6,482 bases of DNA from Desulfuromusa sp. (lineage in GTDB: Bacteria > Desulfobacterota > Desulfuromonadia > Desulfuromonadales > Geopsychrobacteraceae), in the NCBI GenBank assembly GCA_023145655.1, contig JAGLDI010000156.1, forward strand, positions 1-6,482, written 5' to 3'. Position numbers and translations under genes: made by a program. How positions within the stretch are numbered: position 1 is the first letter of the stretch; every line of letters begins with the position of its first letter. The notes under the pieces are model-generated. The model did no database searches. It worked only from the letters and a program-made list of their open reading frames with translations, and was not told the DNA's origin. This document shows positions 1 through 6,397 of this stretch, one piece after another.

Positions 1-290
1 ATGCAAAAATCAATGAGTCAAGCCGTTTAGCTGCCGAGGTTCAACAATCTCTGGTTGCTGGTTTGCGTTCCCACTACAGTCGAATCAAGGATCTGGGGGT
101 TAAACAAGGTCCGTTTCATGTTCTTCTGGGTGCAACAATGCCGTCAGTTCTGATAGAATCAGGGTTTATCAGCAACTTTCGTGAAGAGAAGCGTCTCTCT
201 TCCAGTAATTATCAAAAAAGGGTTGCAGCGGCTATTGCCAAGGGGGTTAAGAAGTATGCTGCAACCCTCGATCAGATTGCCAAGCGGTGA
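1..290 (+). CDS. N-acetylmuramoyl-L-alanine amidase (Amidase_3), C-terminal fragment
   Basis: This is the 3' end of a gene that begins before the window. The reading frame is open from position 3 and stops at TGA 288-290, giving about 95 visible residues. The family is the zinc-dependent Amidase_3 (AmiA/B/C, CwlB-like) enzymes, which cleave the amide bond between N-acetylmuramic acid and the peptide stem, usually in the periplasm to split daughter cells. The visible part carries the family's last conserved block, PSVLIESGFISN, with the catalytic or zinc-site glutamate encoded at 156-158. It is preceded by a helix with S-x-x-L-A-x-x-x-Q and followed by the usual C-terminal helix that begins around Y-Q-K-R-V. 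The zinc-binding His and Glu and any signal peptide or AMIN domain lie upstream and cannot be seen. A TTG at 63 could be read as a start, but the homologous sequence continues upstream of it, so it is internal. The stop overlaps the glnD start by 4 nt. Family assignment is firm; the exact paralogue (amiA, B or C) cannot be told. Confidence 0.9.
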   Translation, partial: AKINESSRLAAEVQQSLVAGLRSHYSRIKDLGVKQGPFHVLLGATMPSVLIESGFISNFREEKRLSSSNYQKRVAAAIAKGVKKYAATLDQIAKR

Positions 291-2986
291 GTGCTGTGCC
301 GATTGAACCGATTATGGAAGTTTTTCCGTCCCACCTATTAACTCCTCCGGTTGATTTCGATTCCTGTCGAGAATCTTTATTAGCTGCCGCTCGTCTTTTT
401 CTTGATTCCCAACGCCATAGAGTCCTTCAGTTACACGATGCGGGGGGTACCGGTCGTGAGGTTGTCACTGAATTGACAGCTGTTTTTGATCAACTCAACG
501 ATAGTCTTTTTAAAGTTGTTTCCAGCGATCTGAGTGATATTGCCCTGGCGGGCTGCTCTCTGATTGCGCTGGGTGGTTATGGTCGTGCTGAAATGAATCC
601 CCGTTCGGATCTCGATCTGATGTTTTTTTACTCAGTTACAGGAAAAGAGGCGGCTAAAACTATAGCCGATCGGATGCTTTATCTGCTCTGGGATTTGCAG
701 CTGGACGTTGGTTACAGTGTCCGTTCTGCTGAAGAATGCTTTGAAGAGGCGACAGACTGTACTGTCAGGTCGGCTTTATTGGATTCCCGGCTCATCTCTG
801 GAAGTTTGGAACTGTTTGATCGCTATCGTGAAACGGTTGGCCATTTTGTCCTTAATCAGGAGACGCGTGGCTTCATCAATCTTAAATTAGAGGAGCGAGC
901 TGAGCGTAAAATCAGGTATGGTTCCTCCGTTTATCTTCTCGAACCTAATCTGAAAGAGGGGGAAGGGGGGCTCAGGGAGCTGCAGGAGGCTCTTTGGATC
1001 GCCCGGGTTAAGTTTAAAGCTGCTGATCTGAAAGGGTTGCTTAAAAAAGGGGTCATCAATGAACAGGATTATCATGAGTATCAGGCTGCGCTTGATTATC
1101 TTTGGCAAATACGTAATTTTCTCCACTTTAAAGGGCAGCGCAAGAGCGACCAATTAACCTTTGAGCAACAACAGCTGCTCGCAGATTTCTTTGGTTATAA
1201 GAAAAAACGGCGGGATTCTGCGGTTGAACAGTTTATGCAGGAGTACTATGCTCACGCCATTCAGGTTGAGCACTTGTCAACCAAATTGATTATCACGGCA
1301 ACACAACCGGGCACTCCCCCAAGTAAAAATGTATTTAATTTCTTTGGGAGAAGAAACCTTGAAGATGGTTTTTATGTTATTCGCGGGGAGCTGCGTGCAA
1401 AAGTTGATCAACTATTGTTAGAAGCTCCAGCCCTGATGATGGTCGCTTTTGAATTGGCACAAAAACATGAAGTGCAATTGTGTCTGGAATTAAAGCAGTT
1501 GATTCGGGACAATACCCATCTTATTGACGATGAACTTCGTCGTTCCAAACGGATCAATCATTCTTTTATGCAGATTTTACGTTACCCTGAAAGGGTGAGT
1601 GAAACTTTGCGTAAAATGCATCATCTCCAACTTCTCAATGCTTTTATTCCAGAGTTTAAAAAGATTTATTGTCAGGTACAGTTTGATCTATATCACATTT
1701 ATACTGTTGATATTCATACCTTGTTTGCTGTTGAAGAGATGGAGAAGCTCTGGCATGGCGATTATCAGCAGGTTCACCCTATGCTCACCGAGGTTGCCAG
1801 TAATATAGAAAAACGTGAGTTATTGCTGCTGGCGATACTTTTTCATGATATTGGTAAGGGGAGCGGTAAAGATCACAGTGTTCGCGGGGCTGAAATGATT
1901 CCAACGATCGCCAGACGATTACGTTTGAATCAGGAAGATAGTCAGCGGCTTGAGTTTCTGGTTCTGAATCATTTGCAGATGGCACATGTTTCCCAGAGAC
2001 GTGATTTGCAAGATTTTAAGATGATCAGTCAATTTGCTAATCTGATGGGAATGAGTGAAAATCTGCGGATGCTTTATCTCCTGACCTTTGCGGATATAAA
2101 GGCTGTCGGTCCTGATGTCTGGTCTGAATGGAAGGGGAGTTTGCTGCGGGAACTCTATGAAAAAGCCTATGATGCTTTGGAAAAAAATGAATTTTATCAG
2201 GAAAAGCGTTCTGAGAAGGCCCGTAATCGAAAGCGTAATATCCGTAAAGCCCTGTTAGGTGATTTTTCTGAGAGCCGGGTCAATAAAGCGATTAATAGTT
2301 TACATACCCGTTACCTGATGAGTTATCGTTCTCGGGAAATTATCCCCCATTTGCGCCTGGCCTTAAGTCGTGGCAAGAAAACCCTTGCGATGCAGATTCA
2401 GCACAATCGTGAGGCTGAATATACAGAACTGACACTGGCAACGATTGACAGCCCGGGGCTTTTTTCACAAATTGCCGGGGTTCTGGCGGCCCATTCTGTC
2501 AATATCCTCGGGGCACAGATTCATACCAGAAAAACCGGGGCCGTTCTGGACATTCTTCAGGTTAACAGTCTAATTGGTGGAACCGTTGAAAAACAACAGA
2601 AATGGCAACGCATTGAAGCCGATTTGTGTGAGGTTCTCGAAGGACGCATTTTTGTAGAAGAGTTATTTGATAAGTGTCAGGAGCCGGACTATCTAAAATC
2701 GACCAACAGGCAACAGCCGCAACAGGTAAATAAAGTAGAAATTGACAATACCGTCTCGGATCGATACACAGTGATCGATATTTTTGCAACAGACAAAGTA
2801 GGCTTGCTTTACGCTATTACCAGAACCCTGAATGAGTTGGGACTCTACATCGCCGTTTCTAAGATATCGACAAAGGTTGATCAGGTTGCCGACGTTTTTT
2901 ATCTGTGTGATATCTTCAGTCAAAAAATTACAGACCCGGTGAAACTGGAAGAGATACGTTCAGCTCTGTTACAACAATTGGTATAA
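287..2986 (+). CDS. glnD: Bifunctional [protein-PII] uridylyltransferase / uridylyl-removing enzyme
   Basis: GlnD senses glutamine and adds UMP to, or removes it from, the PII proteins (GlnB/GlnK), thereby controlling glutamine synthetase and nitrogen-responsive transcription; it is cytoplasmic. The 899-residue product matches the usual length (890 in E. coli) and has all four domains in order. The nucleotidyltransferase motif GGYGRAEMNPRSDLDL is at residues 96-111, with metal-binding D108 and D110. The GlnD/UTase linker block EPNLKEGEGGLREL starts at 219. The HD phosphohydrolase domain has H470 (HIYTVDIHT), H520-D521 in HDIGKGSGKDHS, and H562. Two ACT domains follow, starting near residues 712 (D-S-P-G-L-F) and 827 (T-D-K-V-G-L-L-Y), and these bind glutamine in the family. 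The GTG start overlaps the amidase stop by 4 nt. It has no clear Shine-Dalgarno, so translational coupling is likely; ATG 314 (residue 10) is an alternative start, also without a good ribosome site. No glnB, glnK or amtB lies in the window. Both catalytic centres look intact. Confidence 0.97.
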   Translation: MSAVPIEPIMEVFPSHLLTPPVDFDSCRESLLAAARLFLDSQRHRVLQLHDAGGTGREVVTELTAVFDQLNDSLFKVVSSDLSDIALAGCSLIALGGYGRAEMNPRSDLDLMFFYSVTGKEAAKTIADRMLYLLWDLQLDVGYSVRSAEECFEEATDCTVRSALLDSRLISGSLELFDRYRETVGHFVLNQETRGFINLKLEERAERKIRYGSSVYLLEPNLKEGEGGLRELQEALWIARVKFKAADLKGLLKKGVINEQDYHEYQAALDYLWQIRNFLHFKGQRKSDQLTFEQQQLLADFFGYKKKRRDSAVEQFMQEYYAHAIQVEHLSTKLIITATQPGTPPSKNVFNFFGRRNLEDGFYVIRGELRAKVDQLLLEAPALMMVAFELAQKHEVQLCLELKQLIRDNTHLIDDELRRSKRINHSFMQILRYPERVSETLRKMHHLQLLNAFIPEFKKIYCQVQFDLYHIYTVDIHTLFAVEEMEKLWHGDYQQVHPMLTEVASNIEKRELLLLAILFHDIGKGSGKDHSVRGAEMIPTIARRLRLNQEDSQRLEFLVLNHLQMAHVSQRRDLQDFKMISQFANLMGMSENLRMLYLLTFADIKAVGPDVWSEWKGSLLRELYEKAYDALEKNEFYQEKRSEKARNRKRNIRKALLGDFSESRVNKAINSLHTRYLMSYRSREIIPHLRLALSRGKKTLAMQIQHNREAEYTELTLATIDSPGLFSQIAGVLAAHSVNILGAQIHTRKTGAVLDILQVNSLIGGTVEKQQKWQRIEADLCEVLEGRIFVEELFDKCQEPDYLKSTNRQQPQQVNKVEIDNTVSDRYTVIDIFATDKVGLLYAITRTLNELGLYIAVSKISTKVDQVADVFYLCDIFSQKITDPVKLEEIRSALLQQLV

Positions 2987-3889
2987 ATGCGGGATAATAT
3001 GAATCAATATCTGGATTATTTTTTTAATTTTTTGTCGGTCGAAAAAGGTTTGTCGATCAATACTCTCAATGCCTATGGTCGTGATTTGTCTGTCTACTCT
3101 GACTATTTGAAAAAGCATGAAAAAATTACAGATCCTGCGGTTGTCAATCAATTAATGTTACTCGATTATTTAAACTTTTTGAAAAGTAGTGGTCTCTCCC
3201 CGCGTAGCCGCGCACGGAACTTGAGTACCTTACGGAGCTTTCATCGTTTTCTCCTTCGGGAAAATTATACAGAGCATGATCCTACTGCGTTGCTTGAGTC
3301 GCCTCGCTCGCTACCTGCACTGCCGCGATTGCTGTCAAAAAAAGAGGTTGAATGTTTATTGCAAGCTCCCACTGGTGATGCGCCGATAGCGGTTAGAGAC
3401 CGGGCGATGCTTGAAGTCCTCTATGCCACAGGGATGCGAGTTTCTGAGTTGGTAGGCTTGCGCCTCGGTGATTTAAAGCTCGACATAGGTTGTCTTAACG
3501 CCCTGGGCAAGGGTTCAAAACAGCGCCTCATCCCTCTCGGAGAGGTGGCTATTGAAAATCTGCGGGAATACCTGCAGTATGGTCGTCCAAAATTATTGAA
3601 AAACTTGACCAGCGAAGAAGTTTTTCTGAATGCCAGAGGTAAAAAACTCAGTCGGCAGGGTTTTTGGAAAAATTTGCAGAATTATGCCCTTAAGGTTGAA
3701 ATTAAACAGAAAGTTTATCCCCACATGCTGCGTCATTCGTTTGCTACCCATCTGCTTGAAAATGGTGCAGATTTACGTTCTGTTCAAACGATGCTGGGGC
3801 ATGTGGATATCTCGACCACACAAATTTATACCCATGTTATTCAGGAGCGGATGCAGAAATTGCATCAGCAATACCACCCACGGGGATAG
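2987..3889 (+). CDS. xerD: Site-specific tyrosine recombinase XerD
   Basis: XerD, usually with XerC, resolves chromosome dimers at the dif site during division, under control of FtsK at the septum. The 300-residue product has the N-terminal SAM-like core-binding domain (residues about 6-92, with NTLNAYGRDLS at 25-35) and the C-terminal catalytic domain (about 112-296). All six catalytic residues of tyrosine recombinases are visible: R151 (ATGMRVSEL), K175 (GKGSKQR), H246 and R249 (HMLRH), H272 (LGHVDISTTQ) and nucleophile Y281 (IYTHV). XerD rather than XerC is favoured by the blocks LLQAP, RDRAMLEVLYATG and the ending KLHQQYHPRG, which closely follow E. coli XerD (298 aa). The start follows the glnD TAA with no gap. 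ATG 2999 (residue 5) is an alternative with a weak GGGA at 2991-2994 upstream and would give 296 aa. Its place in a conserved housekeeping operon argues against a phage or integron integrase. Confidence 0.95.
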   Translation: MRDNMNQYLDYFFNFLSVEKGLSINTLNAYGRDLSVYSDYLKKHEKITDPAVVNQLMLLDYLNFLKSSGLSPRSRARNLSTLRSFHRFLLRENYTEHDPTALLESPRSLPALPRLLSKKEVECLLQAPTGDAPIAVRDRAMLEVLYATGMRVSELVGLRLGDLKLDIGCLNALGKGSKQRLIPLGEVAIENLREYLQYGRPKLLKNLTSEEVFLNARGKKLSRQGFWKNLQNYALKVEIKQKVYPHMLRHSFATHLLENGADLRSVQTMLGHVDISTTQIYTHVIQERMQKLHQQYHPRG

Positions 3890-3921
3890 AATTTTTACGC
3901 AGCTTCCTGTGAATACAAGAT

Positions 3922-3927
3922 AGAGGA
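3922..3927 (+). promoter_or_regulatory. Ribosome binding site of the apgM-like gene
   Basis: AGAGGA lies 4 nt before ATG 3932 (5 nt counting from its GAGG core). It is the clearest Shine-Dalgarno among the internal genes of the operon and fixes the start at 3932. It sits in the 42-nt gap after xerD, the only real spacer inside the operon, so this gene can initiate translation independently while its neighbours seem to rely on overlap coupling. I see no convincing promoter or terminator in this gap. Confidence 0.8.
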
Positions 3928-3931
3928 AACA

Positions 3932-5134
3932 ATGAAGTATATTATTTTACTAGGTGATGGCATGTCCGATGAACCCATTGGAGAGCTTGGTGGGAAAACC
4001 CCTTTAGAGGTTGCGGCAACGCCAAATATGGATCGGCTCAGCCAAATTGGGAAAATTGGTTTGGCTGCGACCGTTCCAGAAGGATACCCACCGGGAAGTG
4101 ATGTCGCGAACCTTTCGGTTTTTGGTTATGATCCGGTTGAGTGTTATTCGGGGAGATCGCCTCTTGAAGCTGCCAGTATGGGTGTCGACCTGGCCCCAGG
4201 TGATGTCGCTTTCAGATTGAACCTGGTCTGGTTGGAAGCTCACTACGGCAAGCTCTATATGGGTGATTTTTCTGCTGGCCATATCTCCACCGAAGAAGCA
4301 AAGCCGCTTATTGAAACTTTGCAGGAAGAACTTGGTGGTGATGAATTTAATTTCTATCCCGGGGTTTCTTACCGCCACTTGATGGTGTGGAGAAATGGCA
4401 AAGATCAGCTATCTTTTACCCCACCTCACGATATCTCCACCTATAGTATTGAAGGGAATCTCCCTCAGGGAGATGGTGCTGAGGTGTTGCTTGATCTGAC
4501 CAATTCGGCGCAAATGTTGCTGAACAGCCATCCCGTAAACAATCAGCGGGTTGCCGAGAAAAAATTACCGGCAAATTCTATCTGGTTTTGGGGGCATGGT
4601 CGTAAGCCGGTTATGGAAACTTACCGGCAGCGTTATAATTTAACCGGAGCGGTTATTTCAGCTGTCGATCTGATTCGAGGAATCGGGGTCAATGCTGGTT
4701 TGGATATTATCGAAGTCCCCGGTGCAACTGGTTATCTTGATACGAACTATCGGGGGAAGGGGGAGTATGCTGTCAAAGCTCTGCAAGAGTCCGATTTTGT
4801 CTATGTCCATGTTGAAGCTCCGGATGAGGCGGGGCACGGTGGTCTGTTAAAGGAAAAAATTGCGGCGATTGAAAGCTTTGACCGGGATGTTGTTGGAACA
4901 ATCATTGAAAATCTTTCCGTGATCGGTGATTGTCGGATTCTGATTACTCCGGATCACCCAACACCGGTGGAAAAACGGACCCATACTTCCGATCCGGTTC
5001 CTTATATCCTGTATGACTCACGTCGAGATGTCGAATCTCAGGCAACCGGCTACTCTGAAGCTGAGGCAAAACGGTGTGGAAACATTATCCCCGGCCACCA
5101 TCTCCTCTCCGAGTTAATTAACGACCGTGTCTGA
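3932..5134 (+). CDS. apgM: Archaeal-type 2,3-bisphosphoglycerate-independent phosphoglycerate mutase (or proposed homoserine kinase)
   Basis: This is a member of the alkaline-phosphatase superfamily branch COG3635/PhosphMutase, which interconverts 3- and 2-phosphoglycerate in glycolysis and gluconeogenesis without 2,3-bisphosphoglycerate. The 400-residue length fits the family. Likely metal and catalytic residues are visible in the expected order: D9 (LLGDGMSDEP), the candidate phosphorylated serine S56 (PPGSDVANLS), D298 and H302 (APDEAGHGG), D341-H342 (TPDHPTP) and H351 (KRTHTSDPVP). The stretch between about 70 and 230 corresponds to the inserted PhosphMutase domain, containing GRSPLEAASMGV and WFWGHGRKP. 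Some bacterial members of this branch are annotated as proposed homoserine kinases because they occur with threonine genes; no hom or thrC is present here, so context does not support that role but cannot exclude it. The start is supported by AGAGGA upstream. The end overlaps trmJ by 8 nt. Family is sure; substrate is less so. Confidence 0.85.
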   Translation: MKYIILLGDGMSDEPIGELGGKTPLEVAATPNMDRLSQIGKIGLAATVPEGYPPGSDVANLSVFGYDPVECYSGRSPLEAASMGVDLAPGDVAFRLNLVWLEAHYGKLYMGDFSAGHISTEEAKPLIETLQEELGGDEFNFYPGVSYRHLMVWRNGKDQLSFTPPHDISTYSIEGNLPQGDGAEVLLDLTNSAQMLLNSHPVNNQRVAEKKLPANSIWFWGHGRKPVMETYRQRYNLTGAVISAVDLIRGIGVNAGLDIIEVPGATGYLDTNYRGKGEYAVKALQESDFVYVHVEAPDEAGHGGLLKEKIAAIESFDRDVVGTIIENLSVIGDCRILITPDHPTPVEKRTHTSDPVPYILYDSRRDVESQATGYSEAEAKRCGNIIPGHHLLSELINDRV

Positions 5135-5918
5135 ACCCACTATTGTGCAAATAAAGACCGCAGAAAAGTTTCAACTTGCTGTTGTTCTGGTTGAACCACA
5201 GGGGGGGTTGAATATTGGTTCTGTCTGTCGGGCGATGTTGAATTTTGGAATTACCGATTTGCGGTTGGTTAATCCACAGGTTGATCATTTGGCACATGAT
5301 GCCAGACTGATGGCGGTTAAGGCCGCAACAGTACTTGAAAATGCGCGGGTTTTTAATACTCTTGAGGAAGCATTAACTGGATGTGTGCAAAGCTTCGGGA
5401 CCACCCGCCGGTTTGGTCGTTATCGTGAAGGATTGTTGCACCCAAGTGAGGCGGCAAATAATTTGGTTCCGGTTGCCTTGGAGAGTTCGGTTGCTCTGGT
5501 TTTTGGCCGTGAAGATCACGGGCTATTCACCTCTGAATTAGATCTCTGTCAACATTTTATCACCATTCCGACCAACGAAATGCTGCCATCAATGAATTTG
5601 GCTCAGGCGGTCACTCTCTGTCTATATGAGGTAAATAAAACAAGGGGAGATTTCGCCGGTCGGGTCGCCAAACATAAAAAATTTGCCAGCAGTGAAAATC
5701 TAGAATCCATGTATCAACATATGCGTCAATCACTTCTTAATATAGGCTATCTTGATCCACAGAATCCTGATCACATTTTACGGAGTTTTCGACGAATTTT
5801 TAGCCGTTCCGGTTTGAATGACCGTGAAGTCCGAATTTTGCGCGGGCTGTTCAATCAGATAGACCTCTACACTGGGAATAAGTTTTCTCGTAAGTCAGAA
5901 CGAAAAAACGATGAATAA
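5127..5918 (+). CDS. trmJ: tRNA (cytidine/uridine-2'-O-)-methyltransferase TrmJ
   Basis: TrmJ is a SPOUT-class, S-adenosylmethionine-dependent enzyme that methylates the 2'-OH of nucleotide 32 in the tRNA anticodon loop. The 263-residue product has the three SPOUT/SpoU motifs: motif 1 N-I-G-S-V-C-R at residues 29-35, with the likely catalytic R35; motif 2 LVFGREDHGL at 124-133; and motif 3 PSMNLAQAV at 154-162, which forms the trefoil-knot cofactor site. The C-terminal helical region (about 190-245, LESMYQHMRQSLLNIGYLDP to VRILRGLFNQID) aligns with the TrmJ-specific tail of E. coli TrmJ (246 aa). This separates it from TrmL and TrmH. It has about 12 extra residues at the N-terminus and a short basic tail, KFSRKSERKNDE. 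The GTG start overlaps the upstream gene by 8 nt and has no good Shine-Dalgarno; GTG 5145 is an alternative. Translational coupling to the upstream gene is likely. Confidence 0.92.
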   Translation: MSEPTIVQIKTAEKFQLAVVLVEPQGGLNIGSVCRAMLNFGITDLRLVNPQVDHLAHDARLMAVKAATVLENARVFNTLEEALTGCVQSFGTTRRFGRYREGLLHPSEAANNLVPVALESSVALVFGREDHGLFTSELDLCQHFITIPTNEMLPSMNLAQAVTLCLYEVNKTRGDFAGRVAKHKKFASSENLESMYQHMRQSLLNIGYLDPQNPDHILRSFRRIFSRSGLNDREVRILRGLFNQIDLYTGNKFSRKSERKNDE

Positions 5919-6273
5919 ATCCTTCCAGAGAACCAAATTAAATAACGGCGTTGTTGTTGAATGTTTCACCCATGGGAATCGCTATTTCGGGGATTTTCAC
6001 CGAGTTGAAATTTCTGTGGTGGTTACGGTTCCATTTGTTAAAGCAGCTTTAGCGAATGATTTAAAGGCTTTTGCAGCACACTACCCTGATTTTATTCGCT
6101 ATGAAAAAAGGCTGGAGCGGATGGGTGTTGCAACCAGTCAGCTTGAAGCCGTCAGTCATGGACTGATTGATGATTTTCTGAAAACAGTTAGCGGGTATTT
6201 GGAAAAAAACGGTTTTGCTGAGAGTCTGTTGCGGAGAGAAATGCAGAATAAAACGAAACGGACGGCTTATTGA
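5911..6273 (+). CDS. Conserved-looking protein of unknown function, 120 aa
   Basis: I do not recognise a named family. The gene is probably real: it runs in the operon direction, its ATG overlaps the end of trmJ by 8 nt, and it fills the interval up to the next regulatory region. The product is soluble-looking, with no signal peptide or membrane segment. By eye it has an N-terminal beta-rich part (KLNNGVVVECFT at 9-20, then NRYFGDFHRVEISVVVTV at 23-40, with alternating hydrophobic residues) followed by helical segments at about 43-57, 62-70 and 75-97 and a basic C-terminal tail (RREMQNKTKRTAY). The N-R-Y-F-G-D-x-H-R-V block looks like the most conserved element, and I recall similar small hypothetical proteins in Geobacter relatives. 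There are no obvious catalytic triads, cysteine clusters or nucleotide-binding loops. The start has only a weak purine-rich upstream stretch, suggesting coupling to trmJ. Function is unknown; the position beside tRNA-modification and ribosome-maturation genes hints at, but does not prove, an RNA-related role. Confidence 0.75.
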   Translation: MNKSFQRTKLNNGVVVECFTHGNRYFGDFHRVEISVVVTVPFVKAALANDLKAFAAHYPDFIRYEKRLERMGVATSQLEAVSHGLIDDFLKTVSGYLEKNGFAESLLRREMQNKTKRTAY

Positions 6274-6298
6274 TTGTTGACAATAATTAAATTACTGC

Positions 6299-6329
6299 TT
6301 GCTTTTAATTCTTTTGAATGATAGATAAT
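6299..6329 (+). promoter_or_regulatory. Candidate sigma-70 type promoter for rimP operon
   Basis: A TTGCTT (6299-6304) is followed after 17 nt by TAGATA (6322-6327), with an extended -10 TG at 6319-6320. The overlapping GATAAT at 6324-6329 matches the -10 consensus at five of six bases but gives a 19-nt spacer. Immediately upstream, 6281-6294 is A/T-only apart from two bases, resembling an UP element. A perfect TTGACA at 6277-6282 has no good -10 at 16-18 nt. The region lies between the end of the hypothetical gene and a terminator hairpin and is the only place where a rimP promoter could sit close to the gene. This is an inference from weak consensus matches. Confidence 0.35.
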
Positions 6330-6353
6330 AGCGGTTTTAATGTTGTACTTTAG

Positions 6354-6380
6354 AAAGTGAGCCCCGGCTCGCTTTTTTTA
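6354..6380 (+). terminator. Intrinsic (Rho-independent) terminator in the rimP leader
   Basis: The arm 6354-6362 (AAAGTGAGC) pairs with 6367-6375 (GCTCGCTTT), giving nine pairs with one G-U wobble (6358-6371) and a four-base loop, CCCG. Seven T residues run from 6373 to 6379; three of them can pair with the A residues at the stem base and four follow the stem. This is a classic terminator for the glnD-xerD-trmJ operon. It is oriented to stop rightward transcription only: the A-rich left arm, AAA preceded by TAG, offers only a poor T tract on the opposite strand. It lies just 22 nt before the rimP start, so it must also lie within the rimP leader transcript. Confidence 0.85.
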
Positions 6381-6387
6381 TTATCTA

Positions 6388-6391
6388 AGGG
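6388..6391 (+). promoter_or_regulatory. Ribosome binding site of rimP
   Basis: AGGG, extended as AAGGG from 6387, lies 6 nt before GTG 6398. Spacing and match are good and decide the GTG start of rimP. The site begins only 8 nt after the terminator T tract, so folding of the hairpin could also influence ribosome access. Confidence 0.7.
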
Positions 6392-6397
6392 CTGATT

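Noticed and set aside
1..30. ATG at position 1 as a gene start
   Set aside because: This frame hits a TAG at 28-30 after nine codons, while the amidase frame starting at position 3 continues conserved sequence.
958..970. G-rich run (G5-AA-G6) in glnD as a slippage site or G-quadruplex
   Set aside because: The run is explained by the codons of the conserved KEGEGGL block. Only two or three usable G tracts are present and the frame continues normally on both sides.
2987..3889. Tyrosine recombinase as a sign of a phage, integron or genomic island
   Set aside because: The sequence follows XerD closely along its whole length, sits inside a compact housekeeping operon, and no attachment sites, cassettes or tRNA genes are seen nearby.
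4004..4378. Antisense 124-codon open frame opposite the phosphoglycerate mutase gene
   Set aside because: It lies wholly within a well-supported conserved gene, has no ribosome site and its translation resembles no protein family; it is a shadow frame.
5911..6030. Resemblance of the start of the 120-aa protein (L-x-N-G-V-x-V) to M16 peptidases
   Set aside because: The similarity is limited to a short generic beta-hairpin pattern. The HxxEH zinc motif is absent and the protein is far too short.
6277..6282. Perfect TTGACA as the -35 of the rimP promoter
   Set aside because: No acceptable -10 occurs at 16-18 nt; the best hexamers at that distance match only about two positions. The weaker pair at 6299/6322 fits better.
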